A stretch of DNA of 64,000 nt from assembly GCA_958450365.1 (NCBI GenBank), contig CAUEEP010000400.1:124001-188000 (forward strand), read 5' to 3'. Shown here piece by piece: positions 34,648-46,120 of the stretch; within the stretch, counting starts at the first letter, position 1, and every line of letters starts with the position of its first letter. The notes beneath the pieces are model-generated. The model saw only the letters and a list, made by a program, of their open reading frames with translations, was not told the DNA's origin and did not search any database. Source of the stretch: Mesorhabditis belari (taxonomy: Eukaryota > Nematoda > Chromadorea > Rhabditida > Rhabditidae). The position numbers were made by a program, and so were the translations under genes.

Positions 34648-34859
34648 ATGTCTGTTCAACCAGTCAACCCAAAGCCGTTCCTCAATGGACTCGCCGGAAA
34701 GCCAGTTGTGTGCAGATTGTAGTGGGGAATGGAATGTCGAGGCGTCCTCATCTCGGTCGAAGGCTACATGAATGTCCAGGTGGGGTTGTCTTTGTGTAAA
34801 GTTTTTATGGCATAGGTGCAACAACATCCTCTACATCGGAGGCGCCGAAGACTCGGAAG
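34648..34859 (+). pseudogene. Spliceosomal Sm protein F pseudogene
   Basis: Exon 34648-34779 reads [20 protein letters not shown] through EGYMNVQ, the Sm1 motif of SmF (SNRPF, a core snRNP ring protein). Codon 25 is TAG (34720-34722) where the copy at 53301 has AAG (Lys). After a 36-bp intron, 34816-34859 gives CNNILYIGGAEDSE, the Sm2 end. The middle exon with the Sm1-Sm2 linker is missing. Stop plus exon loss make this a pseudogene, assuming a functional copy elsewhere, since SmF is essential. Confidence 0.8.
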
Positions 34860-34929
34860 GTTGATTGCCTAGTTTTCATTAATTATTATTCAAATTAGAT
34901 TTCTATCAATTTCTATCATTTCAGATTTC

Positions 34930-36226
34930 CATCAAAGAATTATCAGTCCAAGGGATCATTTTTTCACAGAGAGCCTTCCGAACATGGCTGAAAATTCTTG
35001 AAAATTCATTACTTTCTATTTATTTATTTATGCCTTTCAATAAGAAAAATTCAACCTTCATTCCGATCCAGAACACAACACTCGAAGCAAGAGTTTTCGC
35101 TGGAATAAATATCGATTGTTCTTGGTTTATAAAGCATAAATTTCATGAATCATGAATTTTCAGAATTGAATCCTTTCGATTTCTTACCGAGTTTCCGAAC
35201 AAAATCGTTCTCTTCCGTACTGTGAATTGAGACTAAATGGATCTTTCGACTCGCACAATATGCCTCGGCTTCATCAAATGACATTCCTTGTTCTATCACC
35301 TTGAGCTGAAGATAGTCCTGGCCCACAACCTCCACCAAACCTTGTACCAAGAAGCGGTTTTTTCCAAATACGACCATCCATCCAGATCCAAGAAAGTCAT
35401 CATTCGATTTCTGAATTTCTTCGAATAACTTCACTCCATCCCTTTTAGAAAAATACTCATGCTTTTCCTTAAAAAAAACGCATAAATCTGCCTGCAACTT
35501 CACCATTTCGGCCGTTTTGTTTTCCCTTTCATTGTTTAGAGAGGAATTTTTTGGATTGAGTGGAATGGGTGTTTTTGGAATGAAGAAACTATTTTCTCAA
35601 GTCTCAGTCGACAAGTGATATAAAATCAACTCACATTTGGGTTTCAAAGCCAGAGATTTTGCTTTGCATCGCGTTGATTTTCCCGTCGAGATCTCCAATC
35701 TTGACTTTTCCGTCTCTCACTTCCGTATTTGGGTCGCTTCTAAAAAAATTCCCCTTTTTATCGATATTTTATGTTGAGCCTGTCTAAAAGGAAATTACGA
35801 AATCAGTACAATTGTGCTTTGAGATCGTCGTTCTTCCTTTTCGAATTTCCGAATTTCCTTTCCAGTTCTCGATTTCTCTCCCTTTCGTCAATCAAATCAG
35901 CCTTCAACTTCGTGATTTTCAAATTCGCCTCGATTTGAGCGATTTTTGCTGTCCATCGACTCATCTCGACATCTTTGTCCTTTTTCATTCCTTGCCTGAA
36001 CGTTTCGATTAAATTAAAGGCTGTTTTTGTTAAAAGCAAAGATTTGGCGAAAAACCCACAAATCGGCTTCGAGTTAGGCGATTTTCTTCAACGAGATGGC
36101 CGGTTCTTCTATGCGTTTGACACTCTTTTCAGACAATTCCTCAGTCATTTCGGTCATTTCTGGAGATTTGGAAAAAGAAGAGATGCCCTGAAGACATCGA
36201 GGAGGAAGATTCGAGCGATTGTCCAT
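34930..36226 (-). pseudogene. Coiled-coil C-type lectin, 3'-truncated copy with nonsense codon
   Basis: Exon 1 starts at 36226 (MDNRSNLPPRCLQGISSF) and has TAA in place of CAA after SLKKIA. Coil exons follow (EMSRWTAKIAQIEANLKITK; RERNRELERK) in the usual phase 2. At about 35480 the donor after LQADL reads ATGCG instead of GTGAG, as in the copy at 6112. From there a 118-codon frame runs unspliced through both following introns into MSFDEAEAYCASRKIHLVSI. The exon AKTLASSVVFWIGMK lies at about 35050-35095. The FEWTDG exon and the last exon are absent; SmF sequence lies beyond. Upstream flank to 36400 matches other copies. Confidence 0.7.
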
Positions 36227-36399
36227 TTCGGTTGCTAGACGATTGGATGCCCACAAAATGACTGAATTTCCTCGAAGAACAAGTGAAAATTAAAGGAAAC
36301 AGCTACTAAAGAGGCATAATTGATGAGAGAAGACAAAATCAAACAAGAGATTTGTTGCCAAGCAAAATTGGGATTTCTTATTAAAACGAAAACTGCTAC

Positions 36400-37570
36400 A
36401 AAACAACAATGATTTGAGGCAAGAAATAGAATGAGGACGCAAGGATTTCCTCAATAATTTACCAATATTCAGACTAAGTTTGAGGAATGGGAAGCTCATG
36501 GCTGAGAATGATTGATGAGTCTTGCATAGGATGATTGAGACTCGGCCAAAAACTCAGAACGATCGGTTCTTCTATCCTATGCTATCGAAACATGGAGTTC
36601 TTATTCGATTTTGTACGGAAAAATACAGAAACTCTCCTTGTTGCTTTCACTGGTGTTGATTCTTTCTAGTTTTTCTTAAACCAATAAAATTTTTAAATTT
36701 AGAAAAGCGAAAAGGAAGTAAAAATCGTGTCAAAAAATTAGCATGAACTTCAAAAATGCTTTGACTAGAAATTAAAATGATTGAAATTGTGAATTGCGGG
36801 TGTTTTAGAACGGCATTACTTGACAATTACTTGAGGCATTACTCCAGTAAAAAATTGCTTGAGAAAAATTGCTCAAGTAATTACTTACTTGAGAGGAACA
36901 CCCTCTAATCACATTGGTTTGATACACCATTGTTTGGCTCAAAACATGGGGCTAGAATGCTTTTCTAATTCTGCTTCGAATGATTTATTCATTTCATTTC
37001 ATTCCTCACTTTGTTTTACTCTGTCAGACAATGTAATTTTTTTCCGTTTATTATGCAGAATTGAGTATATTTATATGCACAGATTTGATGCTTTTAAGCT
37101 AAGTCTTTATTGTTTTAGTGCTCGTGTTTCCACTGTTGGGCATCGGCCGAATTGATCCCAGTGGATTGACAGAAAATACGGTAATTGTGAAAGGGGCGCA
37201 GTGAGAAACACATCAATCAAGCTGCACACTGAACACCAAAAAGCAAAAAAATAATTGTAGTTGAACGGGTCGATGTAATTACAGGTCAGCTTGTATCAAA
37301 CTTTCTTCACTATTCACTTTATTCCTTCATTTGAAAGCGAGACATTGAAAAGCTTTCTTTAGACATTCTATCCGAGCATCAAATCGTTCATTAATCGCTA
37401 TTGTTTCTAAAATTTAATATGAATGAGCACAGATTAATGATTAACTTTTTATAAAGTTTTTGTAAATTAGTTGAACTATTTCTTTAAAATATTTACTAGA
37501 ATAGTGCCCCAGCCCCTCAAAAAGCTCAAATATGAGTCTGAATCGTCTTAGAACATGTTAAGAGGTGTAT
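36400..37570. other. 1.2 kb without recognised features
   Basis: AT-rich. A plus-strand frame at 36859-37155 shows no motifs. The distal part is probably the 3' untranslated region of the kinase gene that ends at 37573. Confidence 0.35.
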
Positions 37571-37572
37571 TT

Positions 37573-40500
37573 TTAGTGCACCAGGCCACTATTTAAAGTG
37601 ATACGGTAACTGAAAAACTGAAAATATAAAAAGCATGGCTTACCGATTGTTTCCAAAAATTGAATATATTTCTTGAAAATAATGTGCATATCATCGACGG
37701 AAAATAGGAAAAAATCAAATGAATTCTTTTTGTCAAAATCAATAAAAAGAGTTTTGCAATATCCTCTCGAAACGTCAAAGTGGAAAGAACCCTGACGATA
37801 CTCATCAGGGTAAATCAAAAGACAATTTTCGTTTTTCAAAAAAAGAATTTGTTTGTTTCGTCCAGAAATTGATTTCAATCGAGCTAAAATTGATTTTCCA
37901 TTAGTAAGCCCATAATTCGAATAAAATAGATTATAATGAGTCCTCATAAATACTAAAGCTGCTTCGAAAATAGCATGACGATTGTTTAGATCTTGGATCT
38001 TTTCATTAGAAAGTATTTTAGATAAATTCCAGATTGAATGAATTGGTGGAAAATTGTTTAAGAATATATAGGGAGCTTCATTGTAGCATTGCTGTAAATC
38101 TGGCATGATTGCTTTGAGAAGGGTTGAAGGAATTCGAGAAGGATCTTCCATAGACTTGATTTTTTCCTCGATTCGCGTAACAATATCTGTGAAGTGTTTT
38201 TGACAGATCTTATCCTTGACACGTTTATAACGAATCGATTTTGTGTCCAAATCAAAGATATCTTTTTCATGAGACCAATCATTATCAACTTTGGGAAAGT
38301 AAAAGCTCATGAAATTTTCCTTCATCAATCCTGGCCCCTTTGAAAATAAAAGATACTTTACACCAGAAACAGCTTCTTCGAAAACGGCAAAATTCATTTT
38401 CTTGTCAGAAAACCAATTGTTTTTTTGGGCCTCGAAGATATCTAGACAGATTCTGAGTTCTGCTTTATTCCAATACTTAATGCTATATAAACCCCGAATA
38501 CGTGCTTGATCGAGTCTTAATAACTCTTTTTGAGCCTTCTCGTCCCATGCAACGATCACTTTCAATAAAATCTCCTTCGTTTCTTGATCGAAATTTGTTG
38601 ATTTCATTCGTGATTGAGTAAAAGAATCACACAACTTTGGAAGAGTGATTGAATCAACGGAAAACACTCGAGTTTCAAAAAATTCCTCAATCAACGTTCG
38701 TTTGTGTTGAAGATATTCCAAAATTGTCTCCATTCCTTCATTGATCTTCAAAAAGCCAATCAATAATTCGAAGTCCAACTTCCCAATTTTTTCAGCATTT
38801 TTACTTATGACTTTCAGTTGATTCAAAATTTGTTGACTATTCGTCAAATGTGTGTTTTGGTTGGAAGGTTCGCGAAGTGAAGGTTTTGCATATCCGCCAA
38901 TGGCTGTATCTTGAGTTACCGCTGTGAAGTTGTGATCAATCACCACCTCTTTGCTATTGCTATCTTGCTGTTGATGTTTATTTGAGTCAAATATATGGCT
39001 TCGACCAGGCTTTCTTTCAACACGATTATCGAGTGGAAGTTGTATGGAAACTCGTTCTTCAGCTGTTTGATTATCCTCTTGACCGAATTCTTGCTGGTGG
39101 ATTGAATCGACTTTTTTGATTTGACTTGTTGTTTGTTTCGAGCGACCTGCTTTGAAAGAATCGTTTACATTTTCCTCGTTCACTTCCCGAAGATCTTGAG
39201 TAGAATCGGGTGTAGGGAATGAAATGTGGAGGCCATCCAGATTCAGGTCCACAACACTGTTATCCTCGCTGGGAAACCCCAAAGGTTTAAGAATCAATTT
39301 TTGAGTTTGATCAATCACCGGCTTAAATGGGTATTTCTGGGAACTCTAAAATATAAATTGATGGTTCGCTGAATTCTTTGACCTTTATGCTATCCACAAT
39401 CTTCGGGTAGACTTCCTCTACAGTAGGTCGATTCGATGGATCAATTTGCATACATCTAAATATGTAATGTCCTATGTCAGGGCTAGGATGTGGACATGTG
39501 CATTTTCGGGCATGACTGTCGATAGGCGTACAACGGAAAAGCGACTTTTAGCCCCTTTAAACTCAACTTTTCCGAAAAATCTTTGACTAGAAGATGGATT
39601 TTTCGATGCTCAATGATAGACAATCACCCCGAAAATGCACATAGCTACTCGGATGTATGAAAAAGTGGTACTTTACGGACAACGGGGGAGCGCAGCCTTC
39701 TTTTCAACTTTTCAACCAAAATTTCGGTTACTCAAGCACTAAACTGAATTCTTTTTAATCGCGTCCCAAAGTACCGTAATTTCAATCACGAATCGTGTCT
39801 ATAAAAGGACGCTCGCGCTAGAAAATTACTCACTTCTCTCATTGTCCCTAAAGCGAGTCGGCTATTGTTCCTTAGATTCGTGTTAATATTATCTTTCTAT
39901 TGCTCTATTACTTTTAATTTTTAGGTGATGCCTACCTACAAGAATGATCTACCCGGAGACACTATGTCGTTGAAATCCAAGCAAAAAGAAGTCCTTCATT
40001 GGGAGTGCTGTCTTTGCTCATAGAATAAAGCGACCACAAAAAGGCTCAACCAAAGGAAGCAGAGATGGGAATTGCTTAATGGCGAGCCGTCTTCCTGTAC
40101 TGTCTATTGTGAATTTCTTCGTCTCTGGGCGGACAATCAAACGTTGATCAAATACGTGAAGCAGAAGCTCAAAATAGACAAGGAGAGGATCGTCGAGTGG
40201 AATATGTATAAGACCGAACACAGACAAATCAATCAAGATTTTGGTTAAAAGGTTGAAAAAGACTGCCCCCCCCCCCCCAATCGCTCCGTCCACCGTGTTA
40301 TCCGTAAAGAACCTAAAAATTAACCTTGGACGATATGGAATCATTAGAATCATTTCAATTCAAACCCCATGATTATTGACTTCAACGGGTCATCGCAGCA
40401 TGGTGGTTTCAGTTTTAAATTTTGGTTTCTCATCCCCCATAACATCGTCACACCATCGTCACACCTTCGTTCGACAATCTCCCAACAAATGAGTCCAACT

Positions 40501-41411
40501 GCATAAATGTCACTTTGACAGGTCACCTAGATCTTCTTGTCCAGAGTTGTAAATTCAACGAAATACTTGTGCATTCTGTCCATAAGGAACAAGCAATTCG
40601 GGACTCATATAAAGGTCAGTTCCAACGATCGAAACGGGGTCTATTCGCGTCAAGTCCCGAACCAATCCAAAATCGGCCACTTTCAGAATGAAATCTTTTG
40701 TAACCAACACGCTAAAAGATATGTAGCAAACATTTTTTTATACGAATCAGATCATCTCACTTTTCTGGTTTAAAATCTCGATGGACCATTTGCTTTTCTT
40801 TGAGCTTTTTTAACACTGAAAATAGCATCTCCGCCCAGCCCAAAACCGTCGAAATATTATAGATAATTGTAGGATCTTTCATCACTAAATAAGATACAAA
40901 TGCATTGATCGGCCTTTGCAAACCTGTCCGTAGACAACCTCTCTCACAATATTCCATCTCGAGCATATGATGTCGTTGCCCCAAAAATTCGGCCCTAACG
41001 GTTCGATAAAAATAGATGATATTCTCGTGTCGAAGTTCAATCAGGGCTCTCAGCTCCTCTTTAATCTTTTCATCGCTTTGCTCGTTTTTGCCCACCGGGA
41101 TTAGTTTAGCGGCAATTTTGCTAAAATCTTTAACTGGAAAATAGTGAATGCAAATTTTGGGCTAGACAAAGGGAACCCAGCCTAGTTGGGTTCACGATCA
41201 AAAAGCCTTTGTACTTTAGAGATTTCTACTTCAGAAAAGAACAAATCACAAACAGGATTCTTTCGTTCGAGTAACTATTTAGAGAAATGGTTCAGCAAAG
41301 AAAAATGTTTACTTACGTGACCCTGTGGTTTTCTGAAACGAGGACAAAGCCCGAGACACCATTTCCAATCTTTTTCCATTCGCTTGGGTTGAGTGATAGA
41401 ATAGAGTCCAT
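37573..41411 (-). CDS. Protein kinase fused to a 590-residue unrecognised domain (intact)
   Basis: Seven exons join in phase: 41317-41411, 40924-41120, 40761-40884, 40567-40711, 40465-40526, 39383-39455, 37573-39345 (822 residues). The kinase part has the glycine loop WKKIGNGVSGFV, the ATP lysine in KIAAKLIPV, RHENIIYFYRT, the catalytic loop VHRDFKPEN, ADFGLVRD, the activation end GTDLYMSPE, QSDIYAVGLICWEIV and DPSNRPTVEEV. All catalytic residues are present, so it should be active. The motifs look closest to GCN2/PEK- or TKL-like kinases, but I cannot place it. About 30 residues of the C-lobe expected between WEIVERR and CMQID are missing; the 1 kb intron 39456-40464 may hide an exon. The C-terminal 590 residues are one uninterrupted exon: a Ser/Gln-rich linker (about 150 aa), then a mostly helical region unknown to me. 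Confidence 0.85.
39480..40464. other. Enlarged kinase intron with inserted sequence
   Basis: Contains a short inverted pair (GTGCATTTTCGGG at 39500 and CCCGAAAATGCAC at about 39630), a TATAAAAGG box at about 39800, and a plus-strand stretch reading WELLNGEPSSCTVYCEFLRL and KIDKERIVEWNMYKTEHRQI (about 40065-40240) that looks protein-like but is unassigned. A run of 12 or so C lies at about 40267. Possibly a decayed transposon gene; equally, a missing kinase exon could be here. Confidence 0.35.
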
Positions 41412-41753
41412 ATGATTTGAAAATCAAGGCACCAGGAGGATAGGCAAAATGTCGAAAATTATTCACAATTTTTGACAGCAATCAGTGGGTTTTATTTATG
41501 GAAATCCCATCCGATGAAAATCAATATCAGAAGGGAGTCACCGAGTCTTATCAGCAAGAAAAGAGCCTCGAAAATTTGAGCCCAGGCAATCTCCCAACTC
41601 AATTGAAGCCAAAATTTTGGATTTGATTAGCAAAATTTAAAATTCGTTTTTGATCTACAGAAGAAAATAATCAGACGAAAAAAGTCAATGAAGACTGAAG
41701 TAAACTGAAAAGCAAAACAAAATTCGAGTGCCAGAGATCGAAATTTTTAGAAA

Positions 41754-42391
41754 CTTATAAACTTTTTTTTTCTAGATAGATATAAGCTCAAATTAGCTTT
41801 TAAAAACTTTGGAGCTAACTGTAGAGTATCAGAAAAATATTTGAAGCAAATCTCCTGGATGTCAGATTTTCGAGAAAAATGCTATTTTTTTCACATCTTC
41901 GTAAACTAGATATTCCAATCTACAGAATAGAAAAAAGAGTACGCAAATTGGTTCAGTACTTTTCAAGAAAGGCACCCTCGAACTGCAGCCATAAAAAACT
42001 TGTGCGAAATTTAATTCTGCATCTAACCTGAAATTTTGCTAAGAGAAAACTCAATTTTGAGGCCAGTAGAGCTAAAATACTAAAGGTACTCATTCTCAAA
42101 GGGGCCAACTTCAAAAGTGCCGATCTCTGGAATGGTGCATTGCCTAGGCATCAGCCATAGCTTATTAGAACCGGCTTGTTTTCCTCTCCAACTTTGTCTT
42201 TAATCACTTTGAGATTTTAAAAGAGAAATTTTGAGTTAAAGTAACATTTCTGAAAAAATAGCATTTTTCTCGAAAATCTGACATCCAGGAGATTTGCTTC
42301 CCATAAATTTTTGTGATACTCTACAGTTAGCTCCTAAGTTTTTAAAAGTTAATTGGAGATTATATCTATCTAGAAAAAAAAGGTTTATAAG
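41754..42391. mobile_element. TIR element with about 145-bp arms
   Basis: The arms 41754-41898 and 42250-42391 are inverted copies (for example AAATCTCCTGGATGTCAGAT in the left arm, complemented at about 42280). The centre has no transposase frame. It lies upstream of the kinase start. A non-autonomous element by structure; the family is not recognised. Confidence 0.75.
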
Positions 42392-42769
42392 AATTCGTGA
42401 GTAGTTTCCGAGAAAATTGATGTCGAAGTTGACCCGTGAGAGAAACGCGCATTAATTATGCATCAACCCAATAATTACAGATTCAGGTCCGGCAACTCAA
42501 ATTGGGTATGATGAAGCAGTCAAGGTTCAAAAAACTCTTAATAACTCCATGCCTTCCCCTTTGCTAGTTTTTTTATATCTACCCCCAAACTGCTTATTTT
42601 TAATTTTTTCGCTAGTGTTCTTGCAGTTTTTCAGTTATTTGCGCCTAAGGCAGGCATAGTTGCATCTTTTACGTAAAAACCCCTTATATTTAGCTCCATT
42701 TCATCCGCTTTAAGCAAAAATGTTTTGATTCTTAAGAAAACTTTCTTATTATTTGTTAGTGCTAAATTT

Positions 42770-43028
42770 TTTTTACAGATGTTGTTATCGCAAAAGGGCC
42801 ACCCGCGTTACGATGAAGATGGGTTTGAATACAGGGAAAGATCGGGAGATCAAAAATGGAGTGGCTATTTCTTAGCAGTATTACTTGATGCTTTATCTCA
42901 TGTTATTTTATTAGTTTAACAACTTTTTCAGATGCACGAAAACCGGCTGCCGAAGTCGTGGCAACAAGCTTGTTGACTGTCACAAACACTTTTAACGATC
43001 GTTTTCTGCCAATGAAAGAAGCAAAAGA
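42770..43028 (+). CDS. Two exons of an unidentified gene, FLYWCH-like start
   Basis: After the acceptor TTTTTACAG (about 42778) the frame reads KGHPRYDEDGFEYRERSGDQ then KW, similar to the opening of nematode FLYWCH zinc fingers, but the expected cysteines are not seen. After TTTTTCAG (about 42932) a second exon reads ARKPAAEVVATSLLTVTNTF and NDRFLPMKEAKE at a GT donor. Frames are open but linkage is uncertain. Just downstream the sequence switches to kinase-tail and lectin fragments, so the gene is probably truncated. Confidence 0.3.
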
Positions 43029-43074
43029 GGTAAAAAAGTTTTTGCTTGAACTTATAGACGTTTGTTTTTGGTTG

Positions 43075-43135
43075 GTTGGAAAAACAATTGGTTTTCTGAC
43101 AAGAAAATGAATTTTGCCGTTTTTCAAAGAGCTCA
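43075..43135 (+). pseudogene. Inverted fragment of the kinase C-terminal domain
   Basis: AAAAACAATTGGTTTTCTGA and onward reads NNWFSDKKMNFAVF, identical to a stretch inside the 590-residue kinase tail (about 38370-38430, minus strand). Only about 55 bp are copied, in the opposite orientation, then lectin sequence begins. Confidence 0.7.
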
Positions 43136-43211
43136 AAATTATTGAGGAAATCCTTGTGTCCTCATTCTATTGGGTTGGTGAATTGAAAACTGCGGGCTAT
43201 TGTCATATGTT

Positions 43212-43861
43212 ACAGTTCGAATTGACATTTGATCAAGTCGTGGAATATTGTGCAGACCAAAAGCGCCATTTAGTCTCAATTCACAGTCAGGAAGAGCACG
43301 ATTTTGTTTGGAGACTCGGTAAGAAATCGAAAGGATTCAATTCTGAGAATTCAAGGTTTTCGCAGAAATTTATGTTTATAAACCAAAAACAATCGATATT
43401 TATTTCAGCGAAAACCGTTGTTTCGAGCGTTGTGTTCTGGATCGGACTGAAGGTTGAATTTTTCTTATTGACATAATAAGTATATAGAAAATAATGATTC
43501 TTTCAGCCATTTTCGCAAGGCTCTTAGGGAAGGAAGATCGGATCGAAATATCAATATCCAAACATAAAAATTTCTTCATTCAGAAAGATCCGAACAATGT
43601 TACATGAAATGCTTTGGAATGGACGGATGAAAGTTTGGTGGATTTCAGGAATTGGGAATCGGGATACCCGGGTCGAGCACCTACGCTTTGATGAGATTTT
43701 CAACGTGAAGTCATCAATGTTTATTCCAATTGCCAATGCATGATTAATCCCAAAATATTTGGATCAATCTGAGGAAATTTCTTTTTGTGAAATAACGCAA
43801 AGTGTTTATCGAAGGATTTTCATTAGAAATGAACACATTTCAGCTTTGGAGCGGCGAGGGG
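43212..43861 (+). pseudogene. C-type lectin domain copy, broken
   Basis: The exon to 43318 reads TFDQVVEYCADQKRHLVSIH; 43409-43452 reads SSVVFWIGLK; 43584-43689 reads ALEWTDESLVDF after an in-frame TGA (NNVT then stop) and ends without a GT donor. The last exon starts at its acceptor (about 43854) but after about 10 bases becomes kinase-gene sequence. There is no start exon or coil. Confidence 0.65.
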
Positions 43862-44188
43862 ATTCCATCACGAGCATATGATGTATTTGCCCCAAAAATT
43901 CGGCCCTAACGGTTCGATAAAAATAGATGATATTCTCGTGTCGAAGTTCAATCAGGGCTTTCAGCTCCTCTTTAATCTTTTCATCGCTTTGCTTGTTTTT
44001 GCCCGCCAGGATTAGTTTAGCGGCAATTTTGCTAAAATCTTTAACTGTAGAATAGTGAATGCAAATTTTGGGCTAGACAAAGGGAACCCAGCCTAGTTAG
44101 GTTCACGATCAAAAAGCCTTTGTACTTTAGAGATTTCTACTTCAGAAAAGAACAAATCACAAACAGGATTCTTTAGTTCGAGTAATAA
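43862..44188 (-). pseudogene. Duplicate of kinase exon 2 and intron 1
   Basis: About 325 bp nearly identical to 40961-41275, covering most of the exon with LRHENIIYFYRT and the preceding intron, same strand as the parent gene. It is joined directly to the last exon of the lectin copy at 43861. Confidence 0.8.
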
Positions 44189-45270
44189 AATGAATAGACT
44201 TGGCATTCAATAACAAATTGACCAATTCACGAGATCAAACTAGGCGAATGACCTCTATAAAATGACTGCTCGACCAAAAAGTTGCTTACACTCAATGAGA
44301 ATGCAAACACTTTTCTGGACAACTCTTCTGATGCTCGTTGGCGAGTGTTGACCTTTTTCTGATAAATTTTGTTCTCATTCCGCTTCAGTAGTCAGTTTCA
44401 GACTTGTCATTTTATCCATTTAAAACATTTCCCAACTCTAGCTCCTTCACTTTGCGTGGAACCATCAGGCATTCGCCACTTTCTTCATATCTCCGAATGC
44501 ACATGGGCTTGCAAATCGAAAACTCTTTTAGCTAATGTGCAGAAGTGTTGTGTTGTAGGTGTTTTGTCTCAAAGAAATCCAAATCTTGATTCAAGCTAAT
44601 CTCAACTTTCAAAAAGGATTGGGAATGATAAGATCTGTATAAACAGCTCTAGTTTTTTTTCTTCTTTATAAGGAAATTATTTTAGGAAGAAAAAGCTGGC
44701 AACTGGGGCACGTGTACTCAATACTTTCAAGCAGTTTGTGCAAGGAAAGACGTGACTTGATCAGCTGATGGGGAAACGCTCTGCTCGTATTATGGCTTCG
44801 GTTTCGAATGTATGGATCGATATCAATTGGGTGGAAGCTAATGCTTTATGATGAGAATAAATTTGAACAAATTGTGACTGCATTCTGACACAAAATAAAT
44901 ATGAAACGCAACCAAGAACGTGGCAATGTTGAATCCAAAAGAAGTTGTCAAAACCACTAGTGCTATGGCTATGGCTATAGCTATGGCATCCAAAACTTCC
45001 GTTTAAGATCGTAAGTCAATCAATTTTTGGATATAACCGATCTGATGTAAACGAGAATTCACGCTTTTTAATGCTAACCTCAAAAAAACGTATTGCTTAA
45101 TTTCACAAAGTACAAATTTTGAGGACTTACGGTCCTGATAGAAGGGTGGTAACAAGGAATTCGTATTAAATTATCCACGGGACTCACCAGAACAAACATG
45201 GTGAGTCAAACAGATTCAGTGTTCATCCAGTGGCTCTTAAAAATCTATTTAATTTAAACGATATGCAAAT
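44189..45270. other. 1.1 kb, no gene recognised; GCTATG microsatellite
   Basis: A short (GCTATG)n tract lies at about 44960-44986. Otherwise AT-rich DNA with no supported exons. Confidence 0.4.
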
Positions 45271-45278
45271 CAATTTCG

Positions 45279-45554
45279 TCATTTTTGAGTCTCCCGCTTG
45301 CGTACATTAAGCGAATTGCTATTCAATAAGAAACAGGAAACTACTTTGAGCTGTGTTCTGACATTTTTCTCTTCTTGGTTATCGTCACTTTTGGGCAAAA
45401 GAGTACCACATGCCGTGGTCGCTCCTATGAAATGGCACTTTAGAAACCAGACGTAATTTTTGATTTCCTTTACATCGTGCCCGTCCATCCGGCCTCTCCC
45501 GTACACGTTCTCGAAGGCTTTTCCCTCAATGATGTAAAAGCATTTTATTCGCAC
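45279..45554 (-). CDS. Conserved unknown fragment next to the small acidic gene
   Basis: The minus strand reads CFYIIEGKAFENVYGRGRMD then GHDVKEIKNYVWFLKC. A diverged copy sits at about 59595-59700 (FYIVEGEAFESVSERGRMNG), again upstream of a gene starting K-M-x-I-W. The pair was therefore duplicated as a unit. Amino-acid changes between copies look conservative in this frame. Family unknown. Confidence 0.35.
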   Translation of the reverse strand: MRIKCFYIIEGKAFENVYGRGRMDGHDVKEIKNYVWFLKCHFIGATTACGTLLPKSDDNQEEKNVRTQLKVVSCFLLNSNSLNVRKRETQK

Positions 45555-45700
45555 TTTCGAAACTCTTCCTTTAGTTCCTTAAAAGTTTTTCAGATTTTTT
45601 CTCTGAAATTAATCATAACTCAATAATTATAATATCTCCATATACATACAGCTATTTTTAGTGAATCATCAAGCATCATCAAGAAATCCCGAGTGCAAAA

Positions 45701-46120
45701 ATGCAAATCTGGGTGAGTTGATTTGAGTGAATGTGTTCATTACGATTCAATGCTTTTAATGACAATCTCAGTGCCTCAAGCGAGCAGAATCTGATGATGA
45801 CAGAGGCGACTACCCGGGAAACATCGATATTAAACGTTACAAATTGGCATTACGTTATGCCGGATTCAAAAATAAAGAACTCCTTGAACTCATATAAGGT
45901 AAATACTCATGACCTTCACAATAAGAAGCTTTCACAATTCAGGAAAGAACAATTGGAAACCATCGAGGCAGCTTTAATGAGTGCCGAAGATGATCGTAGC
46001 TGCAGCGAATGTCTTAATGAAAAGGGGTCTCGACTCGATTTGTTTAAGGCTCATCAAATGTTGATGGAAATTCGACAAGAATCAAGAAAATGTCACCAAC
46101 GCGTACAAGAATTGGATTGA
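45701..46120 (+). CDS. Small acidic protein, paralogue of the gene at 59861
   Basis: Exon 1 (45701-45712) encodes MQIW and splices to 45772 (CLKRAESDDDRGDYPGNIDI, then KRYKLALRYAGFKNKELLEL). The frame meets TAA at 45895-45897 just before a GT donor. A third exon from 45943 reads RKEQLETIEAALMSAEDDRS and CSECLNEKGSRLDLF to LD and a stop at 46120, but in a phase that does not match. Either a one-base lesion or an alternative junction separates them. The N-terminus parallels MKIW and AESDADGGYYPENIDK at 59861. Function unknown. Confidence 0.5.

Noticed and set aside
36859..37155. 98-codon plus-strand frame
   Set aside because: No motif, no flanking splice partners, low-complexity hydrophobic composition expected of AT-rich DNA.
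40018..40353. 111-codon minus-strand frame between kinase exons
   Set aside because: It cannot be spliced in phase between the exons at 40465 and 39455, contains a poly-G run, and shows no kinase motif.
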